Shown here: one piece after another, positions 35,083-46,651 of the stretch
Layout: every line of letters starts with the position of its first letter
Position numbering within the stretch: the stretch's first letter is position 1
Source of the DNA: Massariosphaeria phaeospora
Lineage: Eukaryota; Ascomycota; Dothideomycetes; Pleosporales
Assembly (NCBI GenBank): GCA_011032825.1
Contig: JAADJZ010000007.1
Coordinates: 1 to 64,000 of the forward strand
Length of the DNA stretch: 64,000 nucleotides
Reading direction: 5' to 3'
Translations under genes and position numbers: made by a program
The notes under the pieces: model-generated
The model's database searches: none
What the model was told of the DNA's origin: nothing
Seen by the model: only the letters and a program-made list of their open reading frames with translations

Positions 35083-37884
35083 CTACAGCCTGCTCGCACT
35101 CCCACCTTGCCCCCCAACCCCCCAACCCCTCCTCCTCACCCTCCCCCTAACCTTAACCTTCACGCCCACCCCCCCACCCTGCTCCCCAACCACCGCCTCC
35201 TCCCACAACCCCCCCGCAACCAGCCCCGCTAACCCCAAAACACGACTCTTGACCGTGCCGCCATCGCGCCGATTCTTGCCTTCGCGCCGACTAGCGCTGA
35301 TGCGCTCGGCGAAAGCCCACAGCGGGCCGGTGGCGAGGATGGCGTTGGAGGTGGGGTCGCGCGAGGGCAGCCAGGCGTCTGCGAGGCGGATTGTCGGAGG
35401 CAGTTTCTTGGGGGGCGAGGGGGATGGGGATGTGGGAGAGGGAGAAGAGGTAGAGGTAGAAGAGGTGGTTGTAGTGGATGTAGCAACCAGCACCATGCCC
35501 TCCTCTTCAAATCGCTGATACGTATTCTTCAGCGTCTCCTTGTTGACGGCTTCGAAGTAGCTCAGGTCGCCCTGGTGGTACAGCGTCTTGCCGAACAGCT
35601 GCGCGCGGTCCTGCACCATCTTCATGTTGAGCCAGCGGGGGCCCCGCACTGCCGTCGTCTGCGTCTCCGTGTCTACCAGCACCGGCGGCGTGAGCAGAAG
35701 CAGCGACACAGCGCCCAACCACGCCGCCTCAATGAACGGCCAAATCAAAAAGCAGTAAAAGTCAAAGTTCTCGCGGCCGGACTCGCGCTCTACGTCGCTC
35801 AGCTCGATGTACGAGACGTCGTTTCCGGTGGCGGTGGCGGAGGACGGGGAGGTGGAGGGCGAGCGCGTGAGCTTGACGACGTTGTCGGCTTCGAGGCCCG
35901 CAAGTGTGGCGGCGAGGTTGGAGGCCAGGCCTTCGGTGGGGAAGATGAATTCGCCGCGGAACAGCTGCGAGAGGAACGAGACTTGGGCGTAGAGATCGGC
36001 GTACGAGATGCGTTGGTTGGCGGGGGCGCCGCCGCGCTTGACGGTCGTGTACAGGGCCGCCGAGACGAGGGATTGGTGGATGAAGAGGTGGATAGTCATG
36101 TTTCGGTAGAAGGAGAGTTGGAACCTGGGAGGTGGGGGTGTTAGTTGGGCGGACTGAAGAGGGATCGTGGGCAAAGGATGAGAAGTGGAGACGTACCGGT
36201 CGACGGCGTAGAAAGTTTCTTCGGGCAGGTCTGGAACAAGGCCTACGAGGCCGGAGCCTAGGACTTCGAGCGCGCGTTCTACAACGACGCTGGTGGGCAG
36301 ACTGGCGAAATGCGCAACTCGTCCGCCTTGAGCGCGAACCCTCTCGCTGAGCCACTCGACTCTTCGGATCAACTCGCTCTTCCCCACGCCCCTGCCTCTC
36401 AGCGTAAGCAGCACCGTGCCCACAAGCGCAGTCGGCATCACCACAGACACATCGTTGATCTCCGAAAGCACCTTATACCCCATGGTGCGCAGGATGCGGA
36501 GCCGTTCGTCCTTCAGGTCTAGCTTTTGCGGTAGTTGGCTGAAGCGTGCTTGTTGCTGGTCGATGAACGTGCGCAGGGACCAGGGTTCGTGGAAGCGCAC
36601 GTCGACACGGCCGAGTTTGAGGGAGAGGACGGACGAGGCGGAGAGGAAGTCCATGAGGTTTTCTTTGGGCTTGGGCTGGCCGAGGAGTTCGTTGATGTAG
36701 GAACTACAGTTGGTTAGATTGTTGGTTTGAGTAAGGAGGGGTGAGCGCGTACTCTACTTCGATGACTTTGTCGTACTGGGTCGATACTGGACAGATGATT
36801 GCATCTTTGACGCGTCCCGAGGCCACGCTGTCCAGCATATAACTCAGAATACCGAATTTCGGCGGTAGAAGCTTTCCCGTTCTGCTCCTTCCGCCTTCCA
36901 CAAAGCACTCTAGATTATATCCATTTTGCAGGAGTGTATCAATGTATGATTGTACAAGAGTAGTGTACAATTGGTCGTCTCCGAAACTCCGCCGTATCCA
37001 CATGGCACCCGTATGCTGGAGGAAAGAGCCCACTACAGGAAAGTTGAGGTTGTCGCCGGCTACGACAGTGGGAAGACCGAGACCGAGCCGGTAGCAAATG
37101 ACCTGGAGAGAGACGTAGTCTACGTGGGACCGGTGACATGGAAGGAAGATGATCGAGTGCTTGTCTTTTGCGGCCTGTTCGGCGACGGAGCGGAGGCGGA
37201 GGACTTCCTCGCTCGAGACGTGGACGCCTACAACATGGCGTCAGTACTGCTATTCCTTACACATCATGTAAACATCGTTGTTCTACGTAGTGCGTCAAAC
37301 TTACCTTGATGATACGCCCTCGTCAAAAGCTGGGAAGCCAAATAATATGAGCCCCTAATAAAACTTTTACTCTCCATCTTACAGATCATGCCATCCGTCA
37401 ATTTCTCACCAACCTCCATCAAGCTCTCCTCAATCTGTATCCTTCGCCTGTCCCTCCTATCCTTCTCGCCAACCCCCACATCCACCCCCTTCCTTGCCTC
37501 CTCTCCCAACAACCCCTCGCGAGCCTCCACATCCACCCTTTTTGCCGCTAACTCCCGTACCTTGGCCACTAGCATCGGATTGCTCAGCACGCGGCCCTTC
37601 ATTTCCTCGCTGAACCCGGGGTAGAAGATGGGCTGGCCGATGATGTGATCGTAGGAGCGCCAGCCGGTGCCGGTGCCGGACATGTGCAGGGAGACTTCGC
37701 GAATGAAGTCGAGGGGCGAGGAGCGGAAGCGCGCCATGCCGTGGATGAGGCTCCCTTTCGCGGATTCATTGTGGCCGGCCGCGTGGAGGTGGACTTGGTC
37801 GTCGGCGGTGATGCTGAGGTCGGGGGCTTGTTCGAGAGGAGAAGGGGTGGAGGCGGAGGCGGGAGTGCGTGAGGAGGGCGACAT
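35083..37884 (-). CDS. PlsB-family glycerol-3-phosphate / dihydroxyacetone-phosphate acyltransferase with a PTS1-like tail
   Basis: Exons 37884-37305, 37227-36753, 36703-36197 and 36124-35083 give 867 residues. Acyltransferase block I HRSHVD (catalytic His225, Asp230) is followed by GAMWIRRSF (267-275), FVEGGRSRTGK (302-312) and ICPVSTQYDK (338-347). That is the complete GPAT/DHAPAT signature set. The enzyme esterifies the first acyl chain in glycerolipid or ether-lipid synthesis. The last three residues are Ser-Arg-Leu, a consensus peroxisomal targeting signal 1, which favours a peroxisomal DHAPAT-like role. Intron 3 (36196-36125, 72 bp, no stop) is a multiple of three and could be retained, adding a Pro-rich insert. 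The C-terminal 100 residues are low-complexity (Ser/Thr/Pro, Gly/Arg/Val). Confidence 0.9.
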
Positions 37885-38688
37885 TGTGGGTGGGTTGTTA
37901 GAGGATGGGAATTTGGTGGAGGTGCGGGATGGATGTTATGAGAAGGCCGTATAGGCCATGGATGGGAGGGACGGATTGGTTCAGGTAACTCATATATTTG
38001 AGCGAGAAGAGCAAAAACTGGATGCGCCGTTTATATCATCACGAAGCGCGAGTATGTAGCAGATCAATTGCGATAGTTAGTAGTTGGTAGGAGTCTCCCG
38101 AGGTCGGAACTTGAAAATCCACGCGTGACGAGGAGCCGAGGTTGCGGGGAAGCGCCTACTTTAATTAGTTAGCGCCTCTTACGCGTCGCGTTATACCACT
38201 GGAATTTATTTATACTCTATATATATTTAATAAATCCTCAAATCGTCAACTAACAAAAGCAGGTCAAAGACAAATGCTCTGGGTGGGACTCATAGCAGAA
38301 TGGGCTGCACATGCTATGGGGGCGGCTGTGGGTTCGAGCACAGTACTCACCTACTTAATTAGAGGGCCGTTGGAATGCAGCAGGGCGTTTGTTTTTTTGC
38401 ACTTTTTTTTGGCTGGTTAGGTAGCAGGTAATGTTTTATGCGTAATTATATGCTGTAGAGCCTTGCAGAGGCGTGTTGACAGTGCGAAGACGTTTGGCAT
38501 AGTAAGTATGGTAGGCTATAAGCTGACTAATGTTCATCTATCACAAATGCACCCTCTACACGCTGCAAAATCAAGGTCGGGAAACGTGCGGAATCTGTGA
38601 CGCAACCAAGTACGGCTCAAATTCTCACCCAGTAGCCTACGAACACTGGAGTGTCGGTAAATATACTATAGGTTCATCATTCCGTACA
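37885..38688. other. Interval between the acyltransferase and Asa1 genes
   Basis: It contains a local AT-rich patch (about 38160-38240) and the tRNA-like segment listed separately. No protein gene is seen. Confidence 0.5.
38282..38415 (+). ncRNA. tRNA-like / SINE-like sequence with Pol III A and B box matches
   Basis: TAGCAGAATGG at 38293-38303 matches the A-box consensus, and GGTTCGAGCAC at 38331-38341 resembles a B box. CTGTG and CACAG can pair around it as a T-arm. The flanks GGTGGGA and ACTCACC nearly pair as an acceptor stem. T-runs follow at about 38390-38412. The T-loop has the wrong length and the D and anticodon arms do not fold well. I therefore read it as a pseudo-tRNA or tRNA-derived SINE fragment, not a functional tRNA. 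Confidence 0.3.
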
Positions 38689-40772
38689 TCAAAACACCTC
38701 CCACAGACTAACTTTTCCATCCTTAGACCCTGCCGCAACCCAGTGCTTGAGCTGCATCTGTTCTTCCCGCTTCCGCTGTAAACGACCCAATCCATGCTCG
38801 CGCCGCACAGCATCCTCCTTTTGCTTGTCTGTCGATGCATCATCCGCTGGTTCTTGTTGTGCATCAGGAACAACTGACGCTGGGTCTAGCACGGCGCCAA
38901 AGTCCACGGCATACACGCTTTCCTTGTGCCACTTCAATACCGCCATCTCCTTCAGCGTTTTCGTACTGTAGATCCGGACTCTGCTGTCCCAGCCTCCTGT
39001 GACGAGAAGGCGGCCGTCGGAGCGAACGTGTAAAGACTGTTGGCCTGCGTGCTTGGTCTGGACGATTTTGTGCGGCGGTTGTGCGGTGATGTTTTGCGAT
39101 GATAAAGACAAGGGTTTAGTCTTCTGTAGCTCTGGGGCAGAAGAGAGGAGGGACGAGATGCCTGAAGGCTTCGAATTTGTTTGTGGATGACTAGTTGGAG
39201 TTTGTTTAACGGCTTGTTTGGTGAACGACAGAGAAGAGCTGTCTGTAGATGGCTTTTTAGAGGAGTCAAGCGACTCGGTTGTAGCTAGTGACCTGGATGG
39301 TCTCGTCGGGTCTGTTGGATTTGACGTTAGATTAGGACGTGTTGATTCGTCCATAGTCGAAGGTGTAACAGAAGGCTGGGAGCCATCTACTTTAGCAATT
39401 GATGTTGATGCCGAACCCTGACTAATGCTAGTATAAGGTGCGGGTTGAGATGTACCAGGATATTCCGAGAGGTTAGCAGTTGGCGAATCCACATTGCTCT
39501 TCATCCTCAAAGACCTCTCTTCGTCTCCTACACCAACGGGTATATTGGAAATACGGTGTAGGGCGATCACCGCATCGGCGGACGATGTGAAGTATGTCTT
39601 GGCATCTGAGGACACATCCAACGACAAGATGGGTTGAGTATGGGGTTGGCTCAGATAGATGATCTGGGCGAACTCCGGTATCGATTGTCCCGAAGTAGGC
39701 TGAATATTGTGTCCTAGTAGATAGACTGCTGTGAAACCCCCCTCGTATCCAGCAATGATTAGAATGCTACCTGAAGGCTGGTGGTGCGTAATCTTGACAG
39801 CCATGACCATACCTAAAGGAATCAGTCAAAATTGTTGTCTCTGACGTCTTGTATAACTAGTTGGCAAGAAAGAAACATTATGTCAAGGTTTTCCCGGAAA
39901 GTCCTTGTCCAATTAGGAAGTAGGAGGTTCGAAATAAGAGTAGTGGGAACCCTACCTGTGTCGGTGGATTGCACCCGCGGCACTACGAACGCTAGCTTCT
40001 CGTCTGGGAATTGATAGACCTCGATCTTCTTGTCGTCCCTGCCAGGCACGGCCACAAGAATCGAGTCGCTTGACCCGGGCGGCGGTACGGACCCCTGACG
40101 ACCATGCCAACCCCCGTTACTTGACGCCGTATCGAATGCACGCCGTGCATAGCACATGGAGAAAGCGCAAAAGTTCAAAGTATTCACGGGCAAGGCATGC
40201 AGCAGCCACGGCTTGGAACGATGCACTGTGGGGCCGTCTGCAGGCAATAGCGTCGAAAACTGCGCTTCATCTGCGGGGCGTGTCTGCCATATCCTGAGGG
40301 TGTTGTCGCGGCCATGACTGGATATGGCAATCGAGGTTAGTCGTCTACCGTCGTTGATTGATTGAGGAATAGTGTCTGGAATGCCAAAAGAAGTAGATGA
40401 AATGTAAGAAGAAGGCAGAGAACACCGGAGTAGCAGAATCATTAGCAGGCGGTCGTTGAAACCCATAAGACGAAGCTTAAGAGCAAGCCGCCCTAGATGG
40501 CATCATTCGTTAACACACGAGAGAACTCACGTCAAAATCTTATCAGGACCCCACTCGGCGGTCCCCAGAATGGCGGCATCGTGAGCTCTCCACACAGCCA
40601 CGGGTCTCTTGGACTCCAGTCTCCAGCACACGATCCAGCCGTCGGCGTCGCCCGTTACGAGGCGAGTGTTGCCACGTACGAACTGGAGACTGTGGATCTG
40701 CGAAGTGTGGCCGCGGAAGATGTAGGCGGGCTGGGCTGGCGGGAGAGCGGGACTCGCAGGCTCAACGGCCAT
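38689..40772 (-). CDS. ASA1: ASTRA-associated protein 1 (WD40)
   Basis: Exons 40772-40531, 40317-39956 and 39812-38689 encode 575 residues. The N-terminal WD repeats read clearly ([40 protein letters not shown], the last rebuilt across intron 1). Further repeats follow ([31 protein letters not shown]), and the final one is [17 protein letters not shown] at the C-terminus. A Ser/Thr/Pro-rich insert of about 170 residues sits before the last repeats. The layout fits Asa1, a subunit of the ASTRA complex with Tra1, Tel2, Tti1/2 and Rvb1/2, involved in PIKK assembly and chromatin. Start in a strong CACCATGG context. Introns 1 and 2 (213 and 143 bp) are longer than usual here. Confidence 0.87.
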
Positions 40773-42830
40773 GGTGGGCGAGTACACGGGTACGGGCAAG
40801 CTGAGGTTGGTGAGTTGGGCAAGCCGGAACGAGGATGATCGACAGCATGGGGCGCGGGCGTGGGCGTGGGCTGGGGGCTGGGGGCGGCGCCGACCGGGAA
40901 CGTCAGACAACAGGTGGAGTGTTCAGGTGTGGTCACTGCGCGCCCTGATTTCGAAGCTCTGCTAAGTTTAGGAGCTACTCTCCAAGCAGTCGAAGCTCGT
41001 CGTCGCTGTCGGTTGTTGCGGGCTCCGAGCACCCCGTTCTGCACGCTTTTGGACGCTGCACTCGTCCCTCTCCAAGGCTACCGAGGTAGGTAGAGGAAGT
41101 CCGGCACTCGTATTGCGACGTCAACCTCTGCGCCGGTTCAGGAACGAGTCGATTTAATATATATCTATCGGTTGCTGCGCGGGGGTTGTGCGCGAGCCGC
41201 CGCACTCTGGCTCTCCAGATTCGTGGAAAGTCAGCAGTAATAGCCCCGTCTATTTTAGGGCCGAGCTTATGTATGCATGCTTCTGCATCAATTGGCCGCC
41301 TGCTGTCTGTACGATGTGGTCGACGGCTGGCTGCCTGTGTGCTGCCCGCGGCTCACCGTGTCCCGCGTGCCAGTGGCCGGCCCCTGGACTGCGGAGGGCG
41401 TCAATACATTGCGACGAGTGCCGTATTCTGTATCTGATCTGGATCTGTATCCGTATCTCTGGCATCTGGCTGTGTGTGCTCGGGAAGGCTGTGCGGGCGT
41501 CAAAAGGAAGTGCTGCTTCCGTGTGGCGGAGAAGCAATAGCTGGACGGTGCATGCGGGCTCCAATCGAGCATGGAATTCGAGTATAGAATTCGCGTCCTC
41601 GCCGTCCTCGAGCCTGGCGGACTGTATGGCACTGTCATCGATGACGAGCAGCCTGGTCGCCAATCGCCCTGCAAGCCGTTACTGCGAGCGCATCTTGTCC
41701 AGATAGTCCCTAGCCACTGCTTGTCGGTGGACATCGCCGCAGCCAGCCCTTCCGCAGACACTGCCGAGCACCAGTTATCTGCTTGCTGTGCGCGCTGCAA
41801 ATCGCTACACCAAGTACTCGGAGGGCCCTAGCATCAAAGCATTTATCTATACCGTTCCCATTTCGTTGTCGCGTCTCGCGAGACCCAACCCTGGCCTGGC
41901 CCTACCTGGCCTTGGACCGCCGCCTAGCGTCGTCGCAAAAGCCTGCCCGCGCTCGACGCTCGACGCTGAACATTCTTATTACACTCCGTTCCTTGCCTTC
42001 GCCGTTCCGGCTGCGAAAAGCGCTCGCCCTCTACTGCTACGGCGCATTCGACTCGTCGTCAGTGCAGACCGCGACCTCCGCTTCCGCGCCGCCGCCGTGC
42101 TGCACCACGCTCACCCTCCATTTCCCAGCGTTCCGGCGCCCTGCACTGCTGCAGGCCCCTCTGGCGGCGCGCTCGATCGACTTCGCCTATAGTTGCTAGA
42201 CCTGCTAGACGTGCTGCCCCTCGCCCACACTCGACCGGCCATCCCTCGCCCGCCGACAGCTGCGTCACTGTCGTTGACGCAATAGCTTCCGAGTCGCTCA
42301 GCCCAACTGCTCGCGTCGCGACGTCTGCCCTGCTGGCACCCGCTCGTAAGCAGAATCCACGCCGTAGCCACCGGAGCTATCTGCATGCGCTGCTGATTCT
42401 TCCTGCGCCCACACCAGTCGCAGCCACCACAGTGGACCGGCCAGCGTCGTTCTCCGAGGCACAAGATTCTCTGACAGCTGTACTTCGTGTGCAGTCGCGC
42501 CTCCAGCCGCGGCTCATCGGCTACCCGTCACCCCCACGACACCATCCCAGAGCCATAGCTTCAGGTGCGCCCGCAGCCATAGTGGCCGCCACAGCTCAAC
42601 AACTCGGCTTCTTCCAGCTCCCTCAAGGCCTGAGCAACCCCTATGACCAAACAATCTCCGCAATCGTACACACTTCTATTACTGGTAGCGAATCTGCCCA
42701 ATCCACGCCAGACGAACGACCCGGCCCCTGCTCATTCAGCTCATAGCCAGCGAAGAGAGCCACATACGGACACCAAGGGCACAATAGCAGGGCGGGTGCC
42801 AGTGCCCTAAAGCACCAGCAAGCAGCTGCA
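40773..42830. other. 2.1-kb GC-rich leader/promoter region
   Basis: Upstream of both Asa1 (-) and the Zn2Cys6 regulator (+). Many overlapping plus-strand frames (for example 41783-42199 in two frames) arise from GC-richness and look non-coding. The 1 kb before 42831 may be a long 5' UTR with upstream ATGs, which would suggest translational control of the regulator. Confidence 0.5.
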
Positions 42831-44956
42831 ATGGCGGGTACCGAGGTGTCGTCGCGATCGTCAAAGTCGCCTAAGAACATCGAGAAAACCGGCCAGGACA
42901 ATAAGCCCAAGAGAGTGCGCTCTGGCTGCTTGACGTGCCGAGAGAGACATCTCAAATGTGATGAGACAAGTCCAATATGCAACAATTGCCGCAAGTCCAA
43001 TCGGGATTGCAAAAGAGGCCTCCGACTGAACTACATAGACAACAAGACTAACCCGGACTTCAAGATGGCCCCACAGACTGCAGAGTGGCAAGTCGCCTTC
43101 CAGGACGAGTCGAGGCAGATCGCCGGCGAGTACGTCGGCGGTACGGACAAATATCCGCCATTAGTAAACGATCCTACCCCGACCGACGGTAGTACTTTCT
43201 TCATGGAAAGCAGCATACACGCTCCGGTAGCAGCATCACACGATGCGCTTCCATCTATGCAGGTCCTTCTACCAGAACCGTATGAGGCTCAGCAAAACTT
43301 CACTCAGGAGCACTCGCGAGCGCCCTCACATCACCACACGCATTCACACACCGAGTCCGCGTATTCTGGATCAAACATAGTAACGAACTCGACCGGCTAC
43401 AGCATCGATCAATCAGGTCCCACCACGAACGCACGCGATTATCTCAGCACGCAAGAAGAGGTCCTATTCATGCAAGTTTTTGTTGAAGAAGTGGGTATCT
43501 GGATGGATAGCATGGATCAAGAGAAGCACGTATGTTCCATGTTTGCTTGGAATACTATGACATAGCTCGCTAACTCTGTTCAGTTTTCGCGACTCCTCCC
43601 GTTTCATGCTCTGAGCGAACCTATGCTCCTCAACGCTTTCTTGGCATGTGGCGCACGGCATCTAGCGCTAGTGAATCCAAAGTACAGTGAGGATAAGGCG
43701 CTCGGCTACTACGACACGGCCACCCGTTTCCTTTTGGATTCACTGCAGAATCCAAATCGGGACACCGTTCTCTGTGCAACTACCGCCGTCATACTCAACG
43801 TTTACGAGATCATGTGCGAGCGAGCACTCCAACGCATGAACCATATCGCGGGTGCTAGGGCTCTGATCAAGGAATGTGGCTGGAATGCAAGGTCACATGG
43901 GATTGGAGCCGCGTGTTTTTGGCTGAACGTGGGCATGGAACTCCTTAGTTGTCTCCACTTCAACTGGCAGGTGGCTTGGGATCCCGACGACTGGGGTCTC
44001 GACATGAACTTCGAGCGCGAGACCGAGTCCGGCAAAGAAGAGACGTGGACACATCGCATCGTCTACATTGTCGCCAAGGTTGCTAACTTCCGTGCCACCA
44101 TCCCTCGATCCCCGGACGCAGCAAGACATACTCTGGAGAACCGGTATAGAGAATGGGAGAGACTCAAGGATTTGGCAGACCATTGGAACGAGTGCATTCC
44201 TCGCACAATGCATCCCATGGCCTATCTCTACCCTGGTAGTACCCTGTCAGGATCGGCATTTCCAGAGGTGTGGCTAATCAAGCGCGCGTCCATTGTAGCG
44301 AGGCTATTCTACCACACATGCATGTGTCTGCTTGCACAGATCAATCCGCTGCTGTCTCCAGACGAACCCGAGATGCGAACCATGCTTGAGCAGCACTCTA
44401 AATTGATATGCGGCATCAGCGCCCACGTAAAGGACCGGTATGTAATGCTCCCAAGAACATGACCTGTGCTGACCCGAATCGCAGTGGCGTTGCCAGTGTT
44501 GCGCTGCGGTCCCTCGCCATCGCCGCTGAGTGCCTGACTTCACGTGTTGAGCAGGAAGAAGTCCTCGAGATTTTCGCCAAAATCCGGCAAGAGACTGGAT
44601 GGCGCGTCGGCTTCCTCAACAATGAACTCAAGTCTAAATGGGGCTGGGAGGCGCAGCCCCAGATCCCGGAGCAGAGCGCAGCTCCTTCTCAAGCTCAGAA
44701 CGGGAACGTAGTATATCAGCAACAGACTCAGCAACAACAACAACAACAACCACAACAGATCGTCCTGCAACAAGTCATACCATCTACGGCACCACCCGCC
44801 GCTCCGCCACGACAACGACCTCCGCCGGGAATACTGAATCCGCTATTGGCCACGGCCGACTTTACCATGGAGAAACATCCCTATCAATCGTACTACGTGG
44901 CGCCAAACACGATGCCCAATCCACCTCAGCAATCACTTAACGGCGGCTTCTACTAA
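42831..44956 (+). CDS. Zn(II)2Cys6 transcription factor with fungal-specific TF domain 2
   Basis: Exons 42831-43529, 43584-44437 and 44485-44956 encode 674 residues. The binuclear cluster is C33-x2-C36-x6-C43-x6-C50-x2-C53-x6-C60, preceded by a basic stretch (NKPKRVR). It is followed by the long helical Fungal_trans_2-type domain (about 220-560, including FHALSEPMLLNAFLACGARHLAL). The C-terminus has a Gln run (CAA/CAG repeats near 44720-44760) and a Pro/Gln-rich tail typical of activation regions. It acts in the nucleus; targets unknown. It is about 14 kb from the RiPP-like genes, so there is no positional reason to link it to them. Confidence 0.93.
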
Positions 44957-46651
44957 TCGAACCGCAGTCTAATTCTCTCTTCTTATCTTGTATTATTCGC
45001 CACGATACTCTACTTGCATATTCGGTGCCGGCATGGGAACGTAACCACATGGGTCCAATCTCCTTTTTGATCCTTCTGTCTCAATTCTCGTCTGTCTCAC
45101 AACTTTCTTCTCGTTATCGTTCTATTGTACGATCTCAGGACTGGCAATAAACCATAATGATGGGACTGGTACTAATTCTCTCACACATGAGAGTGTAGTC
45201 ATTTGGGTGGTCTCTTGGTGCACGCATACACACGCAAATGTTGTTTCCTTATCCGTCGGCGCTTTGAGCGTTCACGAGTTATGATTTCTTTTTGTTTTTT
45301 CGTTTGCAATCTACTGGAATGGGATTCTTGCTAACCCACGAGAGGCCGTTGATGCCCAGAGCCGCTGTTGTTGCAGCACGGCGGAAATCAGAGGGATCAG
45401 AATAGGGCGGAGAACACAAAGGTTGATCATATACCCCTGGGACCGTGGACGAGGTGGGAGAGGATAATAAAACATGCCTGTTGGGTTCCGCGCTGAAAAG
45501 CTCGCATTGCGTGATTCTGTGCGTATGAGCTGCGCCGCTGAAGACGCAGGCGTGTCTCGGCTTACAGTTGCAAAACCAATACATCTACCGGTTTTACTAT
45601 CTTTACGACGGGCCATATAAGTTGGGAGCAATTGACGGACCCTACAGGGTGTTTTTGAAAGGGGTATGCATAGGGTGACTTCTCATATATTGGCTGTATC
45701 GTGAGCTTCCACATAGGGGAAATGGGTTTTGGATGGTGATGGCGGCTGTCAAGATGAGATACATACCCCTGAATTGGCATGCAAGAATGCAGGTATTCTA
45801 ACCCCTTATGTAGACTGAGAGGGGAGATATAGTAAAATATATCTGATATCTATGTACTAGAACTAGCTCATACTGAACAAGCTTTGGCCCTTGCATGCGT
45901 CAGGAAAAACGTCCCAAGGGTCGCTCGTTTCGCTCGGTGTTTGAAGTCGCTCTCCGGCCAACAGCTGCAGGGTCGGGGGCGAGGCTAGGCTGGACTGGGG
46001 AAGTCGGCTCGTTCGTGTTGGTTTCGTCTCGTTCCACGGCTGGCTTCGTCGTTGTTCACGTCGTCTCCACCACGATATAGGTATATATCAGCAGACGTCG
46101 CGGCCGTCTCACGTCGATCAGCGACGCGCAGTGTGGACAGCACATCAACTCCAAGCCGCAGTAGCGCGTTCAGTCACCGTGTTGGCGGAGGGACCCGAAA
46201 ACCAAGCTTTGCGGCGCCGCAGATGCGCATCGTCATGGCGCCATGCCCAATTTCCCAACTCCCATTCCCCCGTCGCTGAGTCGCCTGCCGCTGCGCTCCG
46301 CTCCACCAGCCCGCCAGCCCACCACGGCTCACCGACTCGCCCACGGTTGCACGCAGCCTGCGCCGACCAACGCCGTCCGACCCGTTGGCCGTTGGCAGCT
46401 GCAACGCCATTGCCTCTTTCCTCGACCCACCGCGGTTCCGCCTGGGGAAGGAGATGGACAACACGCCGACTCTGTGTGACGGCGCCCCCCATTGCGATAT
46501 CGCGGCACTGCGCACCCTACCCGCTCTGCTGCGCTGTCCGAGACGCGACAACAGACACGCCCCGAACACTCGTCCTCGCCGGACCCGATTGCACCCCCAG
46601 CATCGCACCCGCACCCGCACCCGCTTCCGCGCGCCCACGCCCGCTGTCGCC
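44957..46651. other. Intergenic and leader region before the 506-residue protein gene
   Basis: No convincing gene. The GC-rich stretch 46130-46650 is open in more than one frame upstream of the chosen ATG and is probably 5' UTR. Confidence 0.5.

Noticed and set aside
38282..38360. Functional tRNA gene
   Set aside because: The arms do not form a proper cloverleaf and the T-loop length is wrong.
41783..42199. Two overlapping plus-strand frames of about 135 codons
   Set aside because: Both are by-products of GC-rich sequence; composition is erratic and no splice or family support exists.
46385..46651. Upstream extension of the 506-residue protein
   Set aside because: In frame, but low-complexity and without conservation-like features; ATG 46652 has the better context.
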